Shown here piece by piece: positions 42,001-46,760 of a stretch of DNA of 46,760 nt. A program made the translations under genes and the position numbers. Location of the stretch: the NCBI GenBank assembly GCA_013138735.1, contig WTCE01000150.1, forward strand, positions 1 to 46,760, given 5' to 3'. This DNA comes from Crocinitomix sp. (lineage in GTDB: Bacteria; Bacteroidota; Bacteroidia; Flavobacteriales_D; Crocinitomicaceae). The notes below the pieces were generated by a model. The model made no database searches. It worked only from the letters and a program-made list of their open reading frames with translations, and was not told the DNA's origin. Each line of letters starts with the position of its first letter. The first letter of the stretch is position 1.

Positions 42001-42806
42001 TCTCTTAAACGAAATTGTGCACCAAAACTATCGCCAATAATTGGGCGAGAACCACTATAAACAGTTTCTGCTGTTCCTGGTGTGTCTGCATGGTGGAGAA
42101 TTCCGTCTTCTGCAATTACTTCACCCGTAATGGCGTCAACATATACATTTGCGCGATAAAGTGGAGCTTGTGCATAAATATCAAATTTATAAGCTAAGCG
42201 AAAATTATCGGCTCCAAACTTAAAGTTGCGTGCCACAAAAACTAATTCGCCCGTAGGGAAATAAGTTGCTTCTGGATCATCAGATTCCCATTTTAAATGA
42301 GCTTCTTCAGCTGGAATATCCCATTTATACTCGTCTGCACCAACAAAGGCTTTTGCTTTTTCTAAAGCAGCATATTCCGAAAGGTTCGCATATGCAGAGG
42401 ATGTCATGTTTTTGAAAATCATCCCGTTCATTGAACGGACAACATTATCTTTTGCATGAGAAAGCCAAATAGCAGATTCGATAGGAATGCCTTTATAGGT
42501 TTGTCTCATTCGTGTATGCGAGAATCCTAAATGGTCATTCTCGGTGCGAATAACTTCAAAATCAATATCAGAATTGAGTTCTAGGTTTTCAGTCATCCAA
42601 GCTTTCAAATTTCCAGTCGGAATTCGATCTGATTCTTTCATTCGAATAAAAGAAGGTAAATCAGAGTGTTTGCTTTCACGGACAAGTTCTGCGCCAGCGT
42701 ATAATTGCTCGGCTGCTTGGTCGGTATAAACTTTTTGACCAAAACCACTGATAACGGTCATCATGGCGACCATCAAAAGGCTAAGTTGTGGAGTTAAGTA
42801 TTTCAT
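39060..42806 (-). CDS. Secreted M4 metallopeptidase, copy 4 (multiple PKD, T9SS type B)
   Basis: A 1248-residue paralog whose catalytic half matches the others but whose tail is different. Signal peptide about 1-23, propeptide about 45-230, M4 domain about 235-562 with HEITH (382-386), E406 and H469 in GGDNGGVHTNSG. Residues 565-1150 hold about seven PKD-type domains (WDFGDG-like motifs near 600, 682, 765, 850, 932 and 1102, and one degenerate at about 1015, YWVLESGD). The C-terminus (1156-1248) is a type B 'gliding motility-associated' sorting domain: IPNTFTPDGDTFNETF, then YNRWGETVFE and GVYIWSL. No CUB and no 76-residue unit are present. It is the most upstream gene in the array and the most diverged in propeptide sequence (MRQTYKGIPIESAIWLSHA). 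It may be released or attached at the surface by a different route from copies 1-3. Confidence 0.93.
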   Translation of the reverse strand: MKYLTPQLSLLMVAMMTVISGFGQKVYTDQAAEQLYAGAELVRESKHSDLPSFIRMKESDRIPTGNLKAWMTENLELNSDIDFEVIRTENDHLGFSHTRMRQTYKGIPIESAIWLSHAKDNVVRSMNGMIFKNMTSSAYANLSEYAALEKAKAFVGADEYKWDIPAEEAHLKWESDDPEATYFPTGELVFVARNFKFGADNFRLAYKFDIYAQAPLYRANVYVDAITGEVIAEDGILHHADTPGTAETVYSGSRPIIGDSFGAQFRLRDGSRGLGIRTFDLNQAYGYGGAVDFLDADNTWNNVNPQQDEYAGDAHWGTERTYDYFNDIHGRNSIDDAGFQLNSYVHYGVNYVNAFWDGTRMTYGDGNGAPYTPLVSLDIAGHEITHGLTNLTANLIYYGESGALNESFSDIFGTAIENFARPGDWDWLLSADIGASFRSLENPNLFGHPDTYFGTNWASLVGGDNGGVHTNSGVQNFWYYLLVSGGAGTNDNGDAYTVGALGFESSSAIAFRNLTVYLTDGSDHPDARFFAIQSAIDLFGECSVEEKETTNAWYAVGVGPEYVTIVDGDFTATPGCFPDGEVDFTDASTTAAGVLDTWAWDFGDGGTSPDENPTHTFAGTGVYPVELTVTNDLGCEDVFLLDIEVFDAPVVDFTVADLCEGDLTAFTDATTIPVGAIVTWAWDFGDAGTSPLTDPTYTYATFGTYDVKLVATSDNGCADSITTAITINPSPVADFSFDDGCVNIDAAFTNLSTSPDGAVLTDFSWDFGDGTPADISEDPTHTYGAPGPYDVTLDVVSAEGCASSVTYTINRFDVPTADFSFDNVCFGTDATFTDLSTILAPELIATLDWEFGDGGTGVGAGPIYEYGADGTFDVTLTATSDNGCEGVVTIPITIYPNPEANFSALDVCVNGDPTMFNDLSTISGGAITDWSWDFGDGSGGAVADPIKNYTTAGTYDATLTITSDFGCEDVITIPVNVFEKPTANFTSDVTAVCSPDCIEFTSLSVSATAGISNWYWVLESGDVAFEENPRICFSETYTDQLYDIELIVTNDYGCKDTMSVADYVTVTATPVASFDCAPNVIDTFDPTVVLTNTSENGYAYTWTFGDSSPLSNTTDPTHTYPEVPRSYTITLEAFSQNGLCSDFTQKIVTVNDVIIYYIPNTFTPDGDTFNETFAPSFRSGYDPYDFHLVIYNRWGETVFETFDAFYGWDGTYGGNGLVESGVYIWSLDFSETMTDKRHKAQGHVTVIK

Positions 42807-42962
42807 GTTGTTTGCGTTTGTTTTGAGGATAAAATAACGTCGAACAAATGTACGGAAAAAAAGCGAATTACTGCTTAAGTATGAGGGGGTAAATAATGAA
42901 AAGTGAATTGTTAAAACTCACGTGTTGAACCAATTGCTAGGTAGAGGATGATGTAAGAAAGA

Positions 42963-43346
42963 TTAGTCGAATTCTAGGACTTCAACTAGCTCAAAATTAA
43001 GCCCATGGAATAGAAGTCTAAACTCGTCACCGGCCTCTTTCATGTCCTCGTCGTATTCTTCATAATACCATTTGACATGCAATTCTGTTTTAGAGTCAGT
43101 TTGGCTCAGGTCTCGAATCAGGTTTCGAATAACAAGTGTTGAACTTGTATTAAAATATTCCAATTTAAATTCAAGAATTGTTTTTGCTTGAGGTGATTCC
43201 ATGTATTTCTCGATCTCTTCATTCACGGGTGAATAAAAAGCGTACGGATCTTCCGGGATGGAAATCCCTGCAAGAAGGATGATTCCTTCTTCAAAGTTAA
43301 CCAGCACTCTTGGTGTTTTTAGTGTTGCTTTGATTTCTAATGACAT
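42963..43346 (-). CDS. SiaC-family (DUF1987) regulatory protein
   Basis: A 127-residue protein of the SiaC/DUF1987 family. The pattern includes TPRVLVNFEEGIILLAGISIPEDPYAFYSPV near the N-terminus and LEYFNTSSTLVIRNLIRDL in the middle, where 'FNTSS' holds the Ser/Thr phosphorylated in Pseudomonas SiaC. In that system a kinase (SiaB) and phosphatase (SiaA) switch SiaC, which then controls a diguanylate cyclase. No siaA, siaB or cyclase gene is in the window, so its partners here are unknown. It is separated from the sigma-factor operon by a terminator and a 167-bp spacer and is 156 bp upstream of M4 copy 4 on the same strand. Confidence 0.85.
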   Translation of the reverse strand: MSLEIKATLKTPRVLVNFEEGIILLAGISIPEDPYAFYSPVNEEIEKYMESPQAKTILEFKLEYFNTSSTLVIRNLIRDLSQTDSKTELHVKWYYEEYDEDMKEAGDEFRLLFHGLNFELVEVLEFD

Positions 43347-43453
43347 TTTTACAAGGCCTTTTGATCGTTAAAGGGGTTTTTCACGGAAGGCTAAATCTAA
43401 TAAATCTTCCTGTTACAACCTAATTTAAGAATTACAATTTATTAGTTTAACGC

Positions 43454-43491
43454 AAAAAAGCGACGTGGGGTTTCATCCAAGTCGCTTTTTT
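43454..43491 (-). terminator. Terminator of the ECF sigma operon
   Basis: Arms AAAAAAGCGAC (43454-43464) and GTCGCTTTTTT (43481-43491) enclose a 16-base loop, 22 bp past the stop of the sorting-domain protein. The stem core matches that of the terminator at 27533-27562. Confidence 0.88.
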
Positions 43492-43513
43492 TATTTTAGT
43501 AGAAGTAAATTCT

Positions 43514-44905
43514 CTATCGGATCATTATTAATTGTCCTTTATATTCTTCAATTTGACCGTTGCCGTTTTTTAACATTACACGCCAAATGTATGAACCGCC
43601 TGGTGCTACAGTATTGTCTGCTGCGCGTCCATCCCAAGGTTCGCTTGCACTTTGTGTCGTGTAAACTAAATTACCTGGTTGGTCATAAATCATCATAGTA
43701 AATTCTTTATCCATTAGTAATAGTGCTTTAGGAATAAAAGTCTCATTACTTCCATCACCATTCGGAGTGAATGCGTTTGGTGCAAATAAGTCATAATCAG
43801 AGTCCACGGTTATTTGCTCTTGCATTTGATTTTCACAACCATCATTATTAGTTGCAGAAAGTTCGACCGTATAAATTCCTTTATCTCTAAATGTATATTC
43901 AAATTCATTTTTGTCAGAAATCATTCGTCCATTTACTTTCCAAGCCCAGTCTTGACCTTCTTCAGTAAGGTTTATGAAATCAACCGTTGGAATTATTGCA
44001 TTGTCTTTTTCCCAAGAGAATTCAATATTCGGTAATCCGTTAATTGTAACTGATTCTTTTGATGTAGCCAATACTTTGTTTGTGCTTTTATCGCGGACAG
44101 TTAATATTACATTATAATTTCCAGCTGTTTCAAATAAGTGACTTGCTGAAGATTCAGAACTATATGCTCCATCCCCAAAATCCCATACATAAATGGCATT
44201 TCCTTTCACCACTTTAGGGTTGAATATGATTTTCTCACCAGCACATACTTCATCTTCACTTACTGAAAAATCAGCAGAGTATTTTAATTCAACAACATCC
44301 ACAGGATCATTATCCTCAGGAGTTTCAATCGTAGTTACGACCGCAATGCCGTCACCTTGATTATTGTTATTGTCTGGTTGGTCAACACTATCGTCTGATT
44401 CTTGCGTATTTCCATTATCGTTTACTAATGGGTTTGAAAGATCCGTATTATTTTCAGCGATATTAAGGTTTTCGTCAGTTGTATTGTTGTTTGCAATTTC
44501 GTTTTCTACTAAAGGAGTAGTTTCGTTCGTTGTTATTTTATCTACAGTTGTTTTATTATCATTTAAAACAATTGCTGAATTTGTGTCAATTTTAGATGCC
44601 GTTGGACGCTCAACAGGTGTTGAATCGTCAGATGGGATAAATGCAATAGCTCCTACTACTAAAGTAACAGCAGCGGCAGAACCGGCTATCCATTGGAATA
44701 ATGTAGAAGAAGAACCGATCTGATTTTTAATTGCAGACCATGCACTTGGGTTGTAAGGAGCTTCATGCCCTTTTACAGATTCCCTAAAAGCGTCCTCCAT
44801 AGGACTAAGTTGTGAGCTAATGTTATCCCAGATGCTTGCATCATAAGGAGCTTCATAACCCTCAACCGCTTCTTTTAATATTTTATCGATATTACTCATT
44901 TTCAT
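43514..44905 (-). CDS. One-pass membrane protein: anti-sigma-like N-terminus, PKD domains, T9SS type B sorting domain
   Basis: A 463-residue protein encoded directly after an ECF sigma factor, with a 14-bp overlap. Residues 1-66 are probably cytoplasmic and contain two copies of one short unit: EAVEGYEAPYDASIWDNI (12-29) and ESVKGHEAPYNPSAWSAI (42-59). A single membrane helix follows (about 70-90). Residues 100-205 are a low-complexity Asn/Thr/Asp linker. Residues 210-290 form a PKD domain (VWDFGDGAYSS) and 291-368 a second, degenerate one. Residues 372-463 are a type B sorting domain (FAPNAFTPNGDGSNETF, then YDQPGNLVY and YIWRV). Position and topology suggest an anti-sigma factor or membrane sensor. 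The sorting domain is odd on a protein held by an uncleaved membrane helix. The start could also be the ATG at 44899 (MSNIDK). Confidence 0.85.
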   Translation of the reverse strand: MKMSNIDKILKEAVEGYEAPYDASIWDNISSQLSPMEDAFRESVKGHEAPYNPSAWSAIKNQIGSSSTLFQWIAGSAAAVTLVVGAIAFIPSDDSTPVERPTASKIDTNSAIVLNDNKTTVDKITTNETTPLVENEIANNNTTDENLNIAENNTDLSNPLVNDNGNTQESDDSVDQPDNNNNQGDGIAVVTTIETPEDNDPVDVVELKYSADFSVSEDEVCAGEKIIFNPKVVKGNAIYVWDFGDGAYSSESSASHLFETAGNYNVILTVRDKSTNKVLATSKESVTINGLPNIEFSWEKDNAIIPTVDFINLTEEGQDWAWKVNGRMISDKNEFEYTFRDKGIYTVELSATNNDGCENQMQEQITVDSDYDLFAPNAFTPNGDGSNETFIPKALLLMDKEFTMMIYDQPGNLVYTTQSASEPWDGRAADNTVAPGGSYIWRVMLKNGNGQIEEYKGQLIMIR

Positions 44906-45521
44906 TTAAGTTTGCGAACTTCACAGTGAGTTGTGCTCGCAGTTTTTGTTTTGCCTTTGCTAGGTTTGATTTTGAAGTACCTTCACTAATTCCTAAATAA
45001 TCAGCAATTTCTTTGTGTGTAAATCCTTCAATAACGTACATGTTAAACACCATTTTATAAGCTGGAGACAATTCGCTAATTGCTTTAATTGCTGTTTCTG
45101 CCTTCAACTTTGAATAAAATTCGTCTTCTTCTGTCGAGAAAGGAACATCCTCCTCAACGTTTTGAACACGACTCTCATCTTCCATCAAAAAAGGATTACG
45201 TTTGTTTTTCCTAATTTGATCAATGGCAGTGTTAACCATTATACGTCTAATCCAACCTTCCAAAGAACCTTCAAAATTGTAAACATCAAGTTTTTTAAAT
45301 ACTTTAATAAAACCATTCTGAACCATGTCTTGTGCTTCGTCTGAGTCTTTGGCATAACGATAGCATATTGCCATCATCTTCCCGTAATATTTCTCAAAAA
45401 GTTTTTTTTGAAACTTACGTTTGCCGCGGATACATCCGTCAACTATTTCTTTTAGTTCTTCTTTGTTTTCCACTTTGCTTACTCTTTTAAAACGATACCT
45501 TTTGCGGAGGGTTGCCACCAA
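44892..45521 (-). CDS. ECF-type RNA polymerase sigma factor
   Basis: A 209-residue sigma-70 family extracytoplasmic-function factor. Region 2 shows FEKYYGKMMAICYRYAKDSD and EAQDMVQNGFIKVFKKLDVY, then EGWIRRIMVNTAIDQIRKNKR for -10 recognition. Region 4 (about 145-200) has LSPAYKMVFNMYVIEGFTHKEIADYLGISE and KSNLAKAKQKLR, the helix-turn-helix. The first 18 residues are basic, and a GTG further in (VSKVENKEEL) is an alternative start. It is divergent from mdh across a 132-bp spacer. The overlapping downstream gene encodes a membrane protein with a sensor-like plan, as in many ECF/anti-sigma pairs. Its regulon is not visible here; the promoters in the window are of the housekeeping type. Confidence 0.95.
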   Translation of the reverse strand: MVATLRKRYRFKRVSKVENKEELKEIVDGCIRGKRKFQKKLFEKYYGKMMAICYRYAKDSDEAQDMVQNGFIKVFKKLDVYNFEGSLEGWIRRIMVNTAIDQIRKNKRNPFLMEDESRVQNVEEDVPFSTEEDEFYSKLKAETAIKAISELSPAYKMVFNMYVIEGFTHKEIADYLGISEGTSKSNLAKAKQKLRAQLTVKFANLNENE

Positions 45522-45653
45522 GATAGAAAAAGTTTCAAATTCGAACCGAAAAGTTCAAAAAAATTGATGCTTTAAAGTGATATTATAGGCAAAACTTATT
45601 AATTTCGCACTCGATCAGAATAAAAACTATTTATTTAATATAATTTAAAGAAG

Positions 45654-46589
45654 ATGAAAGTTACCGTTGTAGGAGCTGGAAATGTTGGTTCAACTTGCGC
45701 TAATGTACTTGCTCATAATGAAATTGCAAATGAAATTGTTTTATTGGACATAAAAGAAGGTGTTGCTGAAGGCAAGGCTTTAGATATGTGGGAAACCTCT
45801 CCAGTGAACTTGTATGATTCTAGAATTACAGGATCAACAAATGACTATTCTAAGACGGCTGGATCTGAAGTAGTTGTAATTACTTCAGGAATTCCAAGAA
45901 AACCAGGAATGTCTAGAGATGATTTGATTGCAACAAATGCAGGTATTGTTAAATCGGTAACTGAAAATGTAATTGAACATTCACCTAATGCAAAAATCAT
46001 CATAGTTTCTAATCCTTTAGATGTTATGTGTTATACGGCATATTTGTCTGCAAAAGTTGACAAAAGTCGCGTAATGGGTATGGCTGGTGTATTAGATACG
46101 GCACGTTACAGATCTTTTTTAGCAATGGAATTGAATGTATCTCCTAAAGATATTCAAGCATTGTTAATGGGTGGACATGGTGATACAATGGTACCACTTC
46201 CGCGTTACACAACTGTTGGTGGAATTCCAGTAACTGAATTAATTTCGGAAGAGAAATTAAATGCGATCATTGAGCGTACTAAATTTGGTGGTGGAGAAAT
46301 CGTTAAATTATTAGGAACTTCTGCTTGGTATGCTCCAGGTGCTGCTGCTGCTCAAATGGTAGAGGCAATTGTGAAGGACCAAAAAAGAGTTTTACCAGTA
46401 TGTTCTTGGCTTGAAGGTGAGTATGGTCAAAATGGAATTTATTTAGGTGTTCCAGTAATCTTAGGTAAAAACGGAATTGAAAAAATATTAGAAGTAGAAC
46501 TAAATGAAGCTGAACAAGCTTTATTAGTTGAGTCTGCTGCAGCTGTAAGAAATGTTATGGGTGTTTTAGACGGAATGGACGTTCTATAG
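45654..46589 (+). CDS. mdh: Malate dehydrogenase
   Basis: A cytosolic NAD-dependent enzyme that interconverts malate and oxaloacetate in the TCA cycle. It is 311 residues and of the LDH-like bacterial MDH type. It has the Rossmann start MKVTVVGAGNVGSTCAN, GIPRKPGMSRDDL with Arg residues for substrate binding near 82-92, the VSNPLDVM segment, GVLDTARYRSF near 146-156, and the catalytic His in GGHGDTMVPL near 173-182. The GIPRKPGMSR loop (rather than a lactate-type Gln) supports malate over lactate as substrate. An A-rich stretch (TTTAAAGAAG) precedes the ATG. TAATTTCG at 45600-45607 is a weak -7 candidate. A strong terminator and a group II intron follow. Confidence 0.96.
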   Translation: MKVTVVGAGNVGSTCANVLAHNEIANEIVLLDIKEGVAEGKALDMWETSPVNLYDSRITGSTNDYSKTAGSEVVVITSGIPRKPGMSRDDLIATNAGIVKSVTENVIEHSPNAKIIIVSNPLDVMCYTAYLSAKVDKSRVMGMAGVLDTARYRSFLAMELNVSPKDIQALLMGGHGDTMVPLPRYTTVGGIPVTELISEEKLNAIIERTKFGGGEIVKLLGTSAWYAPGAAAAQMVEAIVKDQKRVLPVCSWLEGEYGQNGIYLGVPVILGKNGIEKILEVELNEAEQALLVESAAAVRNVMGVLDGMDVL

Positions 46590-46613
46590 AGCCTTCTTAA
46601 AATTGATATTAAG

Positions 46614-46642
46614 AGCGTCAGCCTAAGGCTGACGCTTTTTTT
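46614..46642 (+). terminator. Terminator of mdh
   Basis: A 10-bp perfect stem AGCGTCAGCC (46614-46623), loop TAA, GGCTGACGCT (46627-46636), followed by a T-run. It lies 24 bp after the mdh stop and directly before the group II intron start. Confidence 0.92.
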
Positions 46643-46645
46643 GTT

Positions 46646-46760
46646 GTGTGCCCAGCATGGGCAATGATTATAGGGTTCAAGTCCCGAGCACGCCTTTATA
46701 GCAGGAAGTGTTAGCCAATAGCAAGGGTGTCCTGCGTGAGCAGGAATCTGAAGGAAGCTC
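46646..46760 (+). mobile_element. Group II intron, 5' end (domain I), cut by window edge
   Basis: The segment begins GTGTG, the usual 5' end of a group II intron, and continues CCCAGCATGGGC (a hairpin GCCCA/TGGGC). It then has an AGGGTTCAAGTCCCGAGC block and AGCAAGGGTGTCCTGCGTGA leading into GCAGGAATCTGAAGGAAGC. The last part is a hairpin TCCTGC-GTGA-GCAGGA (46730-46745) with a GNRA tetraloop. The AAGGGTGTCC...GGAATCTGAAGGAAGC stretch recalls domain I of bacterial group II introns (from memory). The catalytic RNA core and the reverse transcriptase gene would lie to the right. Insertion immediately after the T-run of the mdh terminator is the habit of class C introns, but class is not proven. 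Confidence 0.65.

Noticed and set aside
42845-42852. Promoter of M4 copy 4 (minus-strand TACATTTG)
   Set aside because: It fits TAnnTTTG and lies 38 bp before the ATG, but no TTG is found about 20 bp upstream. One short match in AT-rich DNA is too weak to list.
46670-46695. tRNA T-arm-like sequence GGGTTCAAGTCCCGAG near the right edge
   Set aside because: The five-base T-stem would contain a mismatch, no acceptor or anticodon arms fit around it, and no CCA-type end follows. The surroundings fit group II intron domain I better.

Overview
The window is AT-rich DNA from a member of the Bacteroidota, most likely the Flavobacteriia. The evidence is type IX secretion (T9SS) sorting domains of both type A and type B, a PorP/SprF-like protein, a fused SecDF, and promoters of the Bacteroidota type (-7 TAnnTTTG, -33 TTG). 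No rRNA or tRNA was found. A closer placement (for example a Crocinitomicaceae-like genome) is only a guess. Both edges are mobile DNA: the start of an IS3-family transposase gene on the left and the 5' end of a group II intron on the right. This is how assembly breaks often look.

Layout. 1-0.8 kb: IS3 fragment and an unknown exported protein. 0.9-3.8 kb (minus): serC, serA and rpe, giving serine biosynthesis plus a pentose-phosphate enzyme. 3.9-4.8 kb (plus): lgt. 4.8-14 kb (minus): a small membrane protein, two large unknown exported proteins, a PorP/SprF-like barrel, a lipid kinase, an LtaS-like membrane sulfatase-fold enzyme and an M61 peptidase. 14.1-16 kb (plus): a coiled-coil lipoprotein followed by three small three-pass membrane proteins. 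16.2-16.9 kb: a DUF4261 gene broken by a one-base frameshift. 17-19.2 kb (minus): tandem lipoprotein esterases. 19.3-23.9 kb (minus): a Ca2+/Na+ antiporter, TatA and SecDF. 24.2-25.5 kb (minus): a duplicate of only the first periplasmic part of SecD, with its own copied promoter. 25.7-26.3 kb (plus): a ParE/RelE-type toxin-antitoxin pair. 26.4-27.4 kb (minus): gcvT.

27.6-42.8 kb (minus) holds four consecutive M4 (thermolysin-family) secreted metallopeptidases. All four keep the same propeptide and catalytic core, but their C-terminal modules differ: PKD, CUB, Ig-like, a 76-residue repeat present once or four times, and type A or type B sorting domains. 43.0-45.5 kb (minus): a SiaC-like protein, then an overlapping pair of an ECF sigma factor and a one-pass membrane protein. 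The latter looks like an anti-sigma factor inside the cell but carries PKD domains and a type B T9SS sorting domain outside. 45.7-46.6 kb (plus): mdh, its terminator, and the intron start.

A common theme is protein export and the cell surface: SecDF, TatA, Lgt, PorP/SprF-like, T9SS substrates and surface lipoproteins. The most interesting candidates are the sigma factor / sorting-domain membrane protein pair, the stand-alone SecD periplasmic duplicate, and the modular M4 peptidase array.
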